Source: Afipia carboxidovorans OM5
Lineage (GTDB): Bacteria > Pseudomonadota > Alphaproteobacteria > Rhizobiales > Xanthobacteraceae
NCBI RefSeq assembly: GCF_000218565.1
Contig: NC_015685.1
Location: 1 to 64,000, forward strand
Length of the DNA: 64,000 bases
Reading direction: 5' to 3'
A model generated the notes under the pieces. The model saw nothing but the letters and a program-made list of their open reading frames with translations. It was not told where the DNA came from and did not search any database. Positions 1 through 8,362 of the stretch are shown in pieces (the first letter of the stretch is position 1; each line of letters starts with the position of its first letter). The position numbers and the translations under genes are program-made.

Positions 1-10
1 GGGCCAAGTG

Positions 11-26
11 GTTAATTGTCGTTAAC
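11..26. promoter_or_regulatory. parS: candidate parS centromere site for RepB
   Basis: The 16-bp element GTTAATTGTCGTTAAC has inverted ends (GTTAA/TTAAC) and differs at one position from the GTT-N4-GC-N4-AAC form known for repABC parS sites. It lies about 75 bp upstream of repA, a common position for such sites. No second copy was noticed nearby, so this is an inference from one site. Confidence 0.5.
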
Positions 27-100
27 CCTTATTTGCTTGACCGACTCGGAGAAGTCGCCGAATTTACGCTCAATGTGGAAAATTTGGATACCGAGCGTAT

Positions 101-1324
101 ATGACGGCTCTAGCAGCAAATGACGCTAGCCACCGGACCGGCAAGAAAGTCCGCTCTCTAACGCGGCTTGTGGAGTCGGATGCCGATCTTCTGAGCGCCC
201 AGCTCAAGGAGTTGCGGCTGCGCGCGTTTCCGCCGTCGTCCCTGAAAGAGCTTCGCAAATTCACCTCCGGCGAAGCAGCAAAGCTGATCGGCGTTACTGA
301 CGCCTACATTCGCCATCTCTCACTTGCCGGCGACGCCCCTGAGGCAGAGAAGACGGCCCGTGGGCGCCGCCTGTTTTCCCTTGAGCAGGTGCACGAGATC
401 CGACGCACCCTTGCGAAGACCAAACAGAGCTACGTCCCGAACCGGCGGGAAGGGGAGCATCTCCAGGTCATCGCCGTCACGAACTTCAAGGGCGGCTCCG
501 GCAAAACCACTACCGCCGCCCATGTGGCTCAACACTTCGCGATGAGGGGTTATCGCACTCTCGCGATTGATCTGGATCCTCAAGCATCGCTTTCTGCCCT
601 ATTCGGCCTCCAGCCGGAATTTGATCTCCAAGAGAACGAAACGTTGTATGGCGCAATCCGCTACGACGATGCGCGCCGGCCATTGTCCGAGATCATCCGA
701 AAAACCTATTTCTCGGGCCTCGATATCGTTCCGGGCAATCTGGAGCTCCAGGAGTTCGAGCACGATACACCCAAGGTCCTGGCCGAACGGAACCGCGGCT
801 CCGAGCGCATGTTTTTTTCGCGCATCGCAAGTGCGCTCGCGTCAGTCGAAGACAACTATGACGTCGTCATTCTCGACTGCCCGCCTTCTCTTGGTTTTCT
901 CACGCTCTCCGCGCTGTGTGCCGCTCGCAGTGTTTTGGTGACGATCCATCCTCAGATGCTCGATGTCGCATCGATGTCGCAGTTCTTGCACATGACCGCG
1001 AGTCTTCTCGATGTTGTCGAGCAAGCCGGCGGCGACGCTGATTACGATTTCTTTCGTTACGTGATTACGCGTTTTGAACCCACGGACGGTCCCCAAGGCC
1101 AAATCGTTGGGCTCATGCGTAGTCTGTTCGGCGAGCGTGTCCTTACGACCGCAATTTTGAAGTCGACTGCGATCTCTGACGCAGGGTTGACCAAACAAAC
1201 GCTGTACGAAGTCGGCCGCGAGAACTTTGTCCGGAGCACTTACGACCGCGCTCTTGAATCGCTCGATGGTGCGCATGCCGAGATCGAGAATCTTGTCAAA
1301 GAGGCATGGGGGAGGGCGGTGTGA
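101..1324 (+). CDS. repA: RepA, ParA-type plasmid partition ATPase
   Basis: This 407-residue protein is the partition ATPase of the repABC cassette; it moves plasmid copies with RepB and represses its own operon. A helix-turn-helix of the MerR type lies near residues 54-75. A deviant Walker A (FKGGSGKTT, about 129-137) is followed by DLDPQASLS and the Walker B-like VVILDCPPS (about 253-261). Length and domain order match repABC RepA proteins, which are longer than chromosomal ParA because of the N-terminal DNA-binding part. The ATG at 101 is the first in-frame start. The gene overlaps repB by four bases, so the two are translationally coupled. Confidence 0.95.
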   Translation: MTALAANDASHRTGKKVRSLTRLVESDADLLSAQLKELRLRAFPPSSLKELRKFTSGEAAKLIGVTDAYIRHLSLAGDAPEAEKTARGRRLFSLEQVHEIRRTLAKTKQSYVPNRREGEHLQVIAVTNFKGGSGKTTTAAHVAQHFAMRGYRTLAIDLDPQASLSALFGLQPEFDLQENETLYGAIRYDDARRPLSEIIRKTYFSGLDIVPGNLELQEFEHDTPKVLAERNRGSERMFFSRIASALASVEDNYDVVILDCPPSLGFLTLSALCAARSVLVTIHPQMLDVASMSQFLHMTASLLDVVEQAGGDADYDFFRYVITRFEPTDGPQGQIVGLMRSLFGERVLTTAILKSTAISDAGLTKQTLYEVGRENFVRSTYDRALESLDGAHAEIENLVKEAWGRAV

Positions 1325-2304
1325 ACAAGCGACGTGACGCGCTCAAGGCCATGATGGCCCCAATTACCGCGCAGCCATCATCTGATGATCGGCAAACTCG
1401 CACGCCGGTCAAATCGGGATCGCTTAAGGCTATGGGGCTCTCTCTGCAGAGCCTATCGCAGGATGCCGACGAAGCGAGAGCACTCCGTGAGCAACTCGCT
1501 GGCGGAGATCACGTGGTGGAGCTCGATCCCACACTGATCGATCCGTCCTTTATTCGCGACCGGTTGGACGATGCGAAGGCTGCGGAGTTTGAAGCCTTCC
1601 AGGCCAGCATTGCCGAACATGGGCAACAAGTCCCGATTCTCGTCAGACCGAGCTCTCAAACCGAGGGGCGATATCAAGTCGCATATGGGCATCGGCGGCT
1701 AGAAGCGCTGCAGCGCCTTGGCCGACCGGTTAAGGCAATTGTCAAACACCTGAGCGACGAACAACTCGTAGTGGCCCAGGGCCGGGAAAACCTCGAAAGG
1801 CGCGATCTCTCTTTCATCGAGCGCGCGCTTTTCGCAGCGCGGCTTGAGGATCACGGGTTCGCTCGGTCAGCGTTGACGGCAGCCTTGGCAGTTCACAAGG
1901 GCAATCTATCCACGATGATCACGGTCGCACGCAGCGTCCCCGAAGAGCTCATTATCGCCATCGGTCCGGCCCCAAAGGTTGGTCGGCCCCGGTGGGAACA
2001 ATTGGCTGAACTCCTCACAAAGACTGGAGACAGATGGCGCCAGGCGATCGCGTCGACTGGGTTCGATGCACTTGAGAGCGACACGCGGTTCGCCCGGGTT
2101 CTGAAGGGGCTGTCACCACGTCAGCCCAAAAAGACCAAGCAGCTCATTAAGTCAGATACTGGCGCTCCCCTCGCGCAGATCGTGCAGGGAAAAGATCGCC
2201 TTCAATTCACGATCGAAGAGAAATCAGCGCCAGCTTTCGGGTCTTACTTGATTGAACAGCTACCCGAAATCTACGCGGCGTTTCGACGTCGCGCCGATGC
2301 GTAA
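1321..2304 (+). CDS. repB: RepB, ParB-type centromere-binding protein
   Basis: This is the centromere-binding partner of RepA (327 residues). The ParB N-terminal domain is visible: GRYQVAYGHRRLEALQRLG (box I) and QGRENLERRDLSFIERALFA (box II), followed by a helix-turn-helix region around VHKGNLSTMI. I chose GTG at 1321 rather than ATG at 1306. The GTG gives the usual KRRDALKAM-type N terminus, forms a GTGA overlap with the repA stop, and sits a few bases after a GGGGGAGGG ribosome-binding site. Confidence 0.93.
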   Translation: MNKRRDALKAMMAPITAQPSSDDRQTRTPVKSGSLKAMGLSLQSLSQDADEARALREQLAGGDHVVELDPTLIDPSFIRDRLDDAKAAEFEAFQASIAEHGQQVPILVRPSSQTEGRYQVAYGHRRLEALQRLGRPVKAIVKHLSDEQLVVAQGRENLERRDLSFIERALFAARLEDHGFARSALTAALAVHKGNLSTMITVARSVPEELIIAIGPAPKVGRPRWEQLAELLTKTGDRWRQAIASTGFDALESDTRFARVLKGLSPRQPKKTKQLIKSDTGAPLAQIVQGKDRLQFTIEEKSAPAFGSYLIEQLPEIYAAFRRRADA

Positions 2305-2342
2305 ACCGCGTTCCCGCAATACGAAGAAGGATTCATAGCGGC

Positions 2343-2398
2343 AAAAGAAAAGGCCCCCAAACGTTTCCGTCCGGAAGCCCTCTCTTGTCTGTTTGGCG
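2343..2398 (-). ncRNA. antisense ctRNA (incompatibility RNA) between repB and repC
   Basis: On the minus strand there is a promoter TTGACT (2428-2433), a 17-bp spacer and TTCTCT (2405-2410). It is followed by about 56 nt ending in a G/C-rich hairpin with a UUUUCUUUU tail (plus-strand A-run at 2343-2351). Position, length and terminator match the small counter-transcribed RNA of repABC plasmids, which blocks repC expression by pairing with the repB-repC leader. The exact 5' end is inferred from promoter spacing. Confidence 0.72.
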
Positions 2399-2497
2399 AC
2401 TGACAGAGAATCACTTCCGCGAATCGCAGTCAAGTGTCTCGTGAGAGACGGCGTCGTTTTGGCGAGCCGAATTCCTTTGCCCTGAAGAGGCAAAGAC

Positions 2498-3730
2498 ATG
2501 CAGTCACACTCTCCAACGACGCCCTTTGGGCGGCGATCATTGACACTTGCCCACGTGGCAAGCCAGATGGTGGCCACCGCGCGGCCACCCGAAAAGGTCG
2601 TACATAAATGGAAGATCTTTCACGCCATCTGCACGGCGCGGCCGCGGCTTGCCGTTTCCGAGCGTTCCTTGTCGGTTTTGAACGCGCTCCTGACCTTTCA
2701 TCCGGAGACGGCACTTACGGGTGAAGACGATCTGATCGTCTTTCCGTCGAACCATCAGTTGTCGCTGCGGACGCATGGAATGCCGGCGTCGACGCTGCGG
2801 CGTCACCTGGCCGTTCTCGTTGACGCGGGCCTGGTGGTGCGGAGGGATAGTCCGAACGGCAAGCGCTACGCCCGGAAGGGCAGCGCCGGCGAGATCGAGC
2901 TCGCCTTCGGCTTTGATTTGTCGCCGCTGGTTGTCCGATCGGAGGAGTTTGAGAGTCTGGCGGCCGACATTGAGGCCGAAGCCAGGGCGCTCAAGCTTGT
3001 CCGGGAGCGGATCACGCTTTGCCGGCGCGATCTTGCCAAGATGATCGCCACGGGCATTGAGGAAGGTGTTCCGACGCGTCGGGGAGGGCAGGGGCCGGCT
3101 GACTGGCAGGAAATCCACGTGGTCTTTCGCTCGATCGTTGACCAGATTCCACGCACCGCGACGCGGCAAGAACTCGAGCCGATCGCCGAAGAGCTGTCAC
3201 AGCTTGCAGATGACGTCCTCAATCTTCTGGAAACACACGTTAAAACTACAAATCCTAGCGCCAATGAGTCCCATTCTGAGCGCCACATACAGAATTCAAA
3301 TACAGATCCCTTTATTGATCTTGAACCTAGCCTTCCAGAAGGCAGGGCGGCGAGGATCGAGCCAAAACCTCAAGCGGCGAGGATGGCGGAAGGAACGTAT
3401 CCGTTGGGAATGGTGCTGACCGCGTGCCCCGACATTGTCGATTACGCCAAGGGCGGCATCTCGAACTGGCGGGATTTCCTCGCCACCGCCGCCGTGGTTC
3501 GATCGATGCTGGGGATCAGTCCGAGCGCCTGGGAGGAGGCGCAAACAGTCCTGGGCGAAACCCAGGCCGCGGTTGTCGTCGCCTGCATCCTCCAGCGCGG
3601 CGCGGCGATCCGCTCCGCCGGTGGCTATCTGCGCGGTTTGACGCGGAAAGCCGAGGCCGGGGAGTTCTCGCTCGGACCGATCCTCATGTCGCAAATCAAT
3701 TCGCGTCTCCACGAAAAGCGGCGGGCGTGA
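2498..3730 (+). CDS. repC: RepC replication initiator, copy 1
   Basis: This 410-residue protein is the replication initiator of the repABC family. The N terminus shows the RepC signature (TPFGRRSLTLA, VVHKWKIFHAI) and the conserved core STLRRHLAVLVDAGLVVRRDSPNGKRYAR, a winged-helix DNA-binding domain. The C-terminal domain (CPDIVDYAKGGISNW and GISPSAWEEA) is also typical. ATG 2498 follows a GAAGAGG ribosome-binding site. In this family the origin lies inside repC. The gene is downstream of the ctRNA locus that should control it. A second 410-residue RepC occurs at 5848, so the replicon carries two initiators. Confidence 0.95.
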   Translation: MQSHSPTTPFGRRSLTLAHVASQMVATARPPEKVVHKWKIFHAICTARPRLAVSERSLSVLNALLTFHPETALTGEDDLIVFPSNHQLSLRTHGMPASTLRRHLAVLVDAGLVVRRDSPNGKRYARKGSAGEIELAFGFDLSPLVVRSEEFESLAADIEAEARALKLVRERITLCRRDLAKMIATGIEEGVPTRRGGQGPADWQEIHVVFRSIVDQIPRTATRQELEPIAEELSQLADDVLNLLETHVKTTNPSANESHSERHIQNSNTDPFIDLEPSLPEGRAARIEPKPQAARMAEGTYPLGMVLTACPDIVDYAKGGISNWRDFLATAAVVRSMLGISPSAWEEAQTVLGETQAAVVVACILQRGAAIRSAGGYLRGLTRKAEAGEFSLGPILMSQINSRLHEKRRA

Positions 3731-4348
3731 CGCGATGGCGACCTCACCTCCACATCGTCGTTTTGCCCTGCGTTCTCGAACTCGCCGCATGCTGGCGACT
3801 AACCACGAACGGTTGATCGAGCGACCCGAGAGCCGTCGAAAACTGAAACTGCGCGGCCGTCCGACGGTGTGCAGTTTCGCCGCCGTCGAATCGCACGCTG
3901 CCTGGGGATCGCCGGGTCGATCGTATCCATCAGCCCGCGTCGGGGCTTCCGAAATGTCCCCGATCGGGAGGTGCACAAAAAGCCGCGACAATGGGCTCGC
4001 CGTGCGTGTTTCTCGCGCCGACCAAGAGCCGGGTGCGCGCCGCGATTGCAGATCTCTCTCCGTCTGGGCTGTTGCTCTCGGTTACATGGCTGGATTCCTA
4101 TGGCCGTCGACGGCACGTCGGCCCCTGGAGCCAAGAATTTTCCCCTGCCGGTTTCCCCTGCAAGCGGGACCCCGACCGGCATTCCTCGCGCATGCGCCTG
4201 CGGCGCCAAAATTCGTGGCTCCAGCCGGGGCGCAGCGCTGCGCTTGCCCTCCGCTCGCCTCTGGCGTGCTCCGGCTCTGTTTCGTCTTCCCGGCCATGAA
4301 CGGATCGCCATCGCAACGGGGCACAGCCCCACAAGATGGAGAAAGACA
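3731..4348. other. long non-coding leader between repC and ssb
   Basis: No convincing gene is seen in about 620 bp. Open frames across it are arginine/proline-rich and lack family motifs. The last 250 bp are strongly GC-rich and run into the ssb ribosome-binding site, so this is probably an extended regulatory leader. No clear terminator or operator was recognised. Confidence 0.4.
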
Positions 4349-4681
4349 ATGCGCAACATCGCCGAATTCACCCTCATCGGTCGGGTCGGAACCATCAAGC
4401 AAGTCGGCAAGACCGTTCGCGTCAGCGTCTGCGCCAACTATCCCTTCAAGGACGACAAAGGTCAGTGGAAGGACGACGCGCACTGGAACGAAGTCACGAT
4501 CTTCACGAAGGCGATCCAGTCCTACGTGAGCGAGCACGTCAGCAAGGGTGACCTCGTCCACGTCCGCGGACGGCTTCGGCAGAACAGCTATGAGCGCGAC
4601 GGCCAGCGGGTTTACACCGTTGATCTTATCGCTCTGGAGGTCGGCCGGCTGGCGCAGGCCAGCGAGCGCGCCGCCGCATAG
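4349..4681 (+). CDS. ssb: plasmid single-stranded DNA-binding protein
   Basis: This short SSB (110 residues) has an OB fold: NIAEFTLIGRVGTIKQVGK, then WNEVTIF, SYVSEHVSKGDLVHVRGRL and the aromatic strand VYTVDLIALEV. It would bind single-stranded DNA during replication or conjugal transfer. It lacks the long glycine-rich tail and acidic tip of chromosomal SSBs, as many plasmid SSBs do. The true start is ATG 4349, preceded by GGAGAAAG; a longer in-frame extension to 3869 reads as non-coding leader. It is monocistronic and followed directly by a strong hairpin. Confidence 0.88.
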   Translation: MRNIAEFTLIGRVGTIKQVGKTVRVSVCANYPFKDDKGQWKDDAHWNEVTIFTKAIQSYVSEHVSKGDLVHVRGRLRQNSYERDGQRVYTVDLIALEVGRLAQASERAAA

Positions 4682-4682
4682 T

Positions 4683-4718
4683 GAATCGGCGGGGAGGTTT
4701 CGGCCTCCCCGCCGATTC
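4683..4718. terminator. 15-bp perfect hairpin after ssb
   Basis: A perfect 15-bp inverted repeat (GAATCGGCGGGGAGG and its complement, 6-nt loop) starts two bases after the ssb stop and separates ssb from the convergent xre gene. There is no U-run on either strand, so it may act as an mRNA-stabilising or bidirectional pause hairpin rather than a classical terminator. Confidence 0.55.
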
Positions 4719-4741
4719 CCGCCTTCCCGGTTGCGCTAATC

Positions 4742-5113
4742 TCAGTATGGCAATTTGCGTGATCGCGTCTGACGCGCAAGGCCACGCTCGGCTTGATTTT
4801 TCTTTTCGATTGCGGACACCAGCTCATCGTAATCGATACCGCTTTTATTCAGCGCACGACGGGCATCGGTATCGTTGAAGCCAAGCAATTCGAATACACT
4901 CATATTGAGGCTCGATGCGATGCGTTCGATGGTTCGGAACGTCGGATTCCCCCTGCCACGCACTATCGTGTAGTAGGTGCCACGCGCAAGGCCTAGCTTT
5001 CGCTGGAAGCGTTCCGTCCCACCGTTCTCGATTTCGAGTTGTTGGAGCCGGGCTGCAAGCATTTCACTCAGAACAGAATGATCGATCGCCTGGGGTTTGC
5101 GGACTGGTGACAT
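4742..5113 (-). CDS. Xre-family transcriptional repressor 1
   Basis: This 123-residue DNA-binding protein has one Cro/CI-type helix-turn-helix in its middle: RFQRKLGLARGTYYTIV, then NPTFRTIERIASSLNMSVFELLGF. No ligand or peptidase domain is visible. I start it at ATG 5113 (MSPVRKPQ); upstream in-frame codons extend into the operator region. It resembles the gene at 5223, and both lie between ssb and the second repC on the same strand. A TATATT-GG-ATGTTG element lies about 65 bp upstream. Its likely job is control of plasmid backbone genes and of itself; the targets are inferred. Confidence 0.75.
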   Translation of the reverse strand: MSPVRKPQAIDHSVLSEMLAARLQQLEIENGGTERFQRKLGLARGTYYTIVRGRGNPTFRTIERIASSLNMSVFELLGFNDTDARRALNKSGIDYDELVSAIEKKNQAERGLARQTRSRKLPY

Positions 5114-5175
5114 GGTAGGTTGGCTTTCAGGTCCACCGGGAGAAACGCCGGGGAACATACACCAAGCCCGAGGTC

Positions 5176-5193
5176 CAGTATATTGGATGTTGG
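5176..5193 (+). promoter_or_regulatory. backbone operator motif, copy a (upstream of xre 1)
   Basis: CAGTATATTGGATGTTGG lies between the two xre genes, upstream of the 4742-5113 gene. It matches the element at 8699-8716 (upstream of mobC) at 17 of 18 positions, and relatives occur at 5608 and 8321. It is a probable binding site for one of the plasmid Xre regulators. Confidence 0.5.
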
Positions 5194-5222
5194 AGAATTT
5201 TACAGGCAAGTCCTGAAACGAC

Positions 5223-5534
5223 TCATCTTGCCGCCCGACTATCCCTGATGTCCGCGCGGCGTCCAGCCGTGGAACTACCCTGCCGGTACAGCAATCTCAG
5301 CGGATCGATACCCGCCCGCTCGGCTATGAGTTCGATGTAGTCGAGGCTGGGATTGGCCGCCGACGTCATCAAGTGGAAATAGCTCGATCGCGGAATCCCA
5401 AGCCGCTCCGCGAATTCTCGCCGGCTGAGGCCGGAACCCACTCGGAGCTCTTCCAGCCCCGCCTGAAACGCGTGCCGTAAAGTACTGCCTTCCGCCGCGT
5501 GAGCTGCCTTTCGGCGGCATTGCTTTTCGTCCAT
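5223..5534 (-). CDS. Xre-family transcriptional repressor 2
   Basis: This 103-residue protein carries a single helix-turn-helix (LRVGSGLSRREFAERLGIPRS, then NPSLDYIELIAERAGIDPLRLLY). It is a paralogue of the neighbouring gene, with the same layout and the NPS/NPT-x-x-x-IE-IA pattern. ATG 5534 is the natural start. A copy of the backbone operator motif lies about 75 bp upstream, in the gap shared with the divergent second repC and its ctRNA. This makes it a candidate copy-number or partition regulator. Its function is inferred from position. Confidence 0.72.
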   Translation of the reverse strand: MDEKQCRRKAAHAAEGSTLRHAFQAGLEELRVGSGLSRREFAERLGIPRSSYFHLMTSAANPSLDYIELIAERAGIDPLRLLYRQGSSTAGRRADIRDSRAAR

Positions 5535-5607
5535 CGCTCATCCCCGCACTTCCCACGCAGATCAGGCCGTCCGTCGCGCAATCAAGCCTACACGTTGGAC
5601 GTCCGAT

Positions 5608-5621
5608 CAACATTCAATATA
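5608..5621 (-). promoter_or_regulatory. backbone operator motif, copy b (upstream of xre 2)
   Basis: Read on the minus strand this is TATATTGAATGTTG, matching copy a at 13 of 14 positions. It sits in the gap between xre 2 and the repC2 unit and could serve both. Confidence 0.45.
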
Positions 5622-5665
5622 ATAGATGGATTCGATTCAACCAGAAGAGGTGCGTTCGGACAAAG

Positions 5666-5743
5666 AAAAACCCGGCAGAGCCGGGTCTCTCGAGAGGATG
5701 AGCGGGCGGGCGACGCCAATCGCCAACAATGCCCCGAATGCAT
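5666..5743 (-). ncRNA. second predicted antisense ctRNA, upstream of repC copy 2
   Basis: The minus strand carries a good promoter: TTGAAC (5773-5778), exactly 17 bp, TAAAAT (5750-5755). About 75 nt later there is a textbook terminator, an ACCCGGC/GCCGGGT stem with a 3-nt loop and a U5 tail (5666-5686). The arrangement mirrors the first ctRNA. The sequence differs from the first, which would let the two repC genes be controlled independently. RNA ends are inferred. Confidence 0.62.
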
Positions 5744-5847
5744 GGAGGCATTTTAGCCCGCGCCATCCGACAGTTCAAGAGGCCTGCGTTTTCACGCCAC
5801 GGTCTTTGTTTGCCCCGCGCATTCGCAAGGAGAGGACGCGAAAGCAG

Positions 5848-7080
5848 ATGCTCGGCCAGAATCCCATGACGCCGTTTGGACGGCGACCACTATCGCTCGG
5901 CTCGATAAAGGCGCAGCGCGACGTTCGAGAATGTCCCAGCGGGAAACCCGTCCACAAATGGCAGGTGTTCCGGCATATCTGCGAAGCGCGCGCATCATTC
6001 GCCATTTCTGACCGCACGCTCGTGGTCTTGAATGCGTTGCTCTCGTTTCATCCTGACACGGTGTTGACCGCCGGCGCGGCCGATCTGGTCGTATTCCCGT
6101 CGAATCGCTTCCTAGCGCTGCGCGCTCACGGGATGGCGGGCTCGACTTTGCGGCGCCATCTAGCAACGCTTGTCGACGCAGGACTCGTGCTGCGGCGCGA
6201 CAGCCCGAACGGCAAACGCTACGCGCGCAAGTCGACTTCCGGCGACATTGAGCAGGCCTTCGGTTTTGATCTCGGGCCGATCGTGACGCGGGCCGAGGAA
6301 TTTGCCGCTTTGGCCGAGGCTGCTATCGCCAAACGGCACGCGCTCGTCATGCTTCGAGAGCGGATCACCTTGGTGCGGCGTGACATCGCCAAGATGATCG
6401 CCACTGGCGTGGAGCAAGAAGTCGCCTGCGACTGGGTATCCTATCACCGGACCTTCCGTGACCTCATGGCACGCCTTCCGCGCGTCCCGACATACGAAAT
6501 CCTTGAACCAATCCTCGTCGACCTGACCTGCCTGGCAGCGACGATTGTCGACGTCCTGGAACGACACCTTGATCCGATCAAGGCCGGCCCGCCAAATCCG
6601 TGCGTCGATCAGATTCAGACTTCACCCGCTCAAGGTCCGAGACCATCTGATCCTGACCTAAACCCACATGCGCCGCATGCAGGCAACGCCGAGCGGTCCG
6701 GTTCGGCCGGTGCAATTCCGATTCGCATGGTGGTCGAAGTCTGTCCCGATATCGTCGACTACGCGCGCGGCGGCATTCGCACCTCACAGGATCTCATCTC
6801 CACAGCATCAACCGTGCGTCCCATGCTCGGCATTAGTCCCAGCGCATGGGAAGAGGCCTGCAATGCCATGGGCGACGGACAGGCGAGCGTGGTGTTGGCC
6901 GCTATTCTACAACGTGGCGCGGCCATCAAGAGCCCTGGAGGCTATCTCAGGATCCTGGCCCGCCGCGCCACAACTGGAGAATTCTCGGTCTGGCCGATGC
7001 TGCTGGCGCTCCGCCGACAAGGGCATGCGGCCCGTGATCGGGAGTACCTCCCGTCTTCCCTCCCGGAAGATTGCTCGTAA
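5848..7080 (+). CDS. repC: RepC replication initiator, copy 2
   Basis: This second RepC-family initiator also has 410 residues when started at ATG 5848. It aligns with the first copy along its whole length: TPFGRR, VHKWQVFRHI, STLRRHLATLVDAGLVLRRDSPNGKRYARK and the C-terminal CPDIVDYARGGI and GISPSAWEEA. It has no repA/repB next to it; instead ssb and two xre genes precede it, and it has its own ctRNA-like leader. A longer open frame to 5626 crosses the ctRNA and is not used. It may be a second functional replicon from plasmid fusion or a divergent spare. No frame damage is seen. Confidence 0.9.
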   Translation: MLGQNPMTPFGRRPLSLGSIKAQRDVRECPSGKPVHKWQVFRHICEARASFAISDRTLVVLNALLSFHPDTVLTAGAADLVVFPSNRFLALRAHGMAGSTLRRHLATLVDAGLVLRRDSPNGKRYARKSTSGDIEQAFGFDLGPIVTRAEEFAALAEAAIAKRHALVMLRERITLVRRDIAKMIATGVEQEVACDWVSYHRTFRDLMARLPRVPTYEILEPILVDLTCLAATIVDVLERHLDPIKAGPPNPCVDQIQTSPAQGPRPSDPDLNPHAPHAGNAERSGSAGAIPIRMVVEVCPDIVDYARGGIRTSQDLISTASTVRPMLGISPSAWEEACNAMGDGQASVVLAAILQRGAAIKSPGGYLRILARRATTGEFSVWPMLLALRRQGHAARDREYLPSSLPEDCS

Positions 7081-7171
7081 GAGTGATCCTGTTTGTCCAA
7101 CTCCCATAATTTCGGGGCGTCGCGTTGTGACAACGTCTTGCTGGAACCCGGCGCCGGTGAGGACGTATTCG

Positions 7172-7588
7172 TCAAGTTTCTCGCGTCGGCGGAAGACGCC
7201 CGGTTCGTTTGAGGTGGTCGTACAGAATGCGATCGATGATCCGAAGCGGATGTGTCCGTTCCTCCGCGGCGATTTGACGGACGACAAGGTCGATCGCGTC
7301 GGGCAACCGCAACGCATAAGGCCGAGACGACGACCGCTCGCCGTAGGCGTCGAAAGGGTTTCGATCCCGGGCTTTCTGAGGGCGCGGCTGCTTTCGCGGG
7401 AATGCAGTATCTGTCGGGGCGGAGTGCGGGGAGGGTGTGACGACCAGATCTTCATATGCCGGCGTCACGACAACCGGCTTGGCCGCGGGTGCATCTGTCG
7501 TGGACGAATTGACCCGATGGGCGCGAAACGCGTCGCGGGGCAGCGGAGGGCGATCTGGCTTTTGTGCAGAGGCGGCGGGATCCGTCAT
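7172..7588 (-). CDS. small partner protein of second ParA (candidate ParB-like)
   Basis: This 138-residue protein has a disordered proline-rich N-terminal half. Its C-terminal segment (YALRLPDAIDLVVRQIAAEER, then IIDRILYDHLKR) reads like a ribbon-helix-helix or related short DNA-binding unit. It overlaps the upstream parA by four bases (ATGA), the usual arrangement for ParA plus centromere-binding protein. In type Ib partition systems the partner is small and unrelated to classical ParB, which fits. The role rests on context. Confidence 0.55.
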   Translation of the reverse strand: MTDPAASAQKPDRPPLPRDAFRAHRVNSSTTDAPAAKPVVVTPAYEDLVVTPSPHSAPTDTAFPRKQPRPQKARDRNPFDAYGERSSSRPYALRLPDAIDLVVRQIAAEERTHPLRIIDRILYDHLKRTGRLPPTRET

Positions 7589-8286
7589 GTGTCACTATCG
7601 TCCTGGCCGGCGCCCTGGCTTGCCGCGAGTAATTCGCGAACAACTTGGTCGGCATTGTAACGAGCCTTCCTGATCGACTCATCCTTGTCGTTCATTTGGT
7701 ACAGCGTGCCATGCCCAACCGTCATGGTGCGGTAGGTGACGCGCCGGTACAGCGCGGTGGCGCAGACCGGCACCTTCTCGGCATCGAGGTAAGCGACGAC
7801 TTCCCTGAGGGGGCGCGTATTGCGGTCGAAGCTATCGTATTCGTTGAACAGAACGCGATGTGGGCTCATTGGCAGCTTTGAGGCAACGGCATGCTGTTCG
7901 AGATTGCGGATTGTGCGGACGACCTGGGAAGCGTCGAAAGTGTGCACCTTGCAGGGCAAGACGACGAGGTCGGCGCGAAGCGCCGACTGGATCAATACCT
8001 TGCCGTAATAGCCCGGGGTGTCGATGACGACGACGTCATAGCCATCGAGTCGATCGATCGCCTGGGCGAGGGTTTTCTCATCGGGCGCACGCACGAGGTC
8101 GACGCCCTGCGGGCTCAAGTCGCGCGCAACCGACGACGCATGCCATTGGTAGGACGACCCTTGCGGATCAGCGTCGACGATGACGGCTGAATAGCCGTGT
8201 TTGGCGAACTCCCCCGCGAGGATGATCGCGACGGTCGTCTTGCCGCTTCCGCCTTTCGGATTCGCCACGGCGAAGATGCTGGGCAA
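7585..8286 (-). CDS. parA: ParA-family partition ATPase, second system
   Basis: This 233-residue ParA/MinD-type ATPase lacks an N-terminal DNA-binding domain. Walker A is NPKGGSGKTT near residue 8, followed by VDADPQGSS and VVVIDTPGYYG. I choose TTG at 8286 (giving PSIFAVANPKGG) because GGGAGGAA lies a few bases upstream; the ATG at 8325 would add an unusual 13-residue leader inside the operator. It is coupled to a small downstream gene. Upstream lies an array of 16-bp repeats, the expected place for a type Ib centromere. With repAB, the plasmid carries two partition systems. Confidence 0.82.
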   Translation of the reverse strand: MPSIFAVANPKGGSGKTTVAIILAGEFAKHGYSAVIVDADPQGSSYQWHASSVARDLSPQGVDLVRAPDEKTLAQAIDRLDGYDVVVIDTPGYYGKVLIQSALRADLVVLPCKVHTFDASQVVRTIRNLEQHAVASKLPMSPHRVLFNEYDSFDRNTRPLREVVAYLDAEKVPVCATALYRRVTYRTMTVGHGTLYQMNDKDESIRKARYNADQVVRELLAASQGAGQDDSDT

Positions 8287-8320
8287 CTGGTTCCTCCCTT
8301 GGCAACCCAAACGAATGAGT

Positions 8321-8333
8321 AACATACAACATA
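8321..8333 (-). promoter_or_regulatory. backbone operator motif, copy c (upstream of parA)
   Basis: On the minus strand this reads TATGTTGTATGTT, a diverged relative of copies a and d (11 of 14 positions over the longer alignment). It lies 35-47 nt upstream of the parA TTG start, where an operator would sit. Confidence 0.35.
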
Positions 8334-8362
8334 ATGAACATGCGACAATTGCGGAATGTGTC

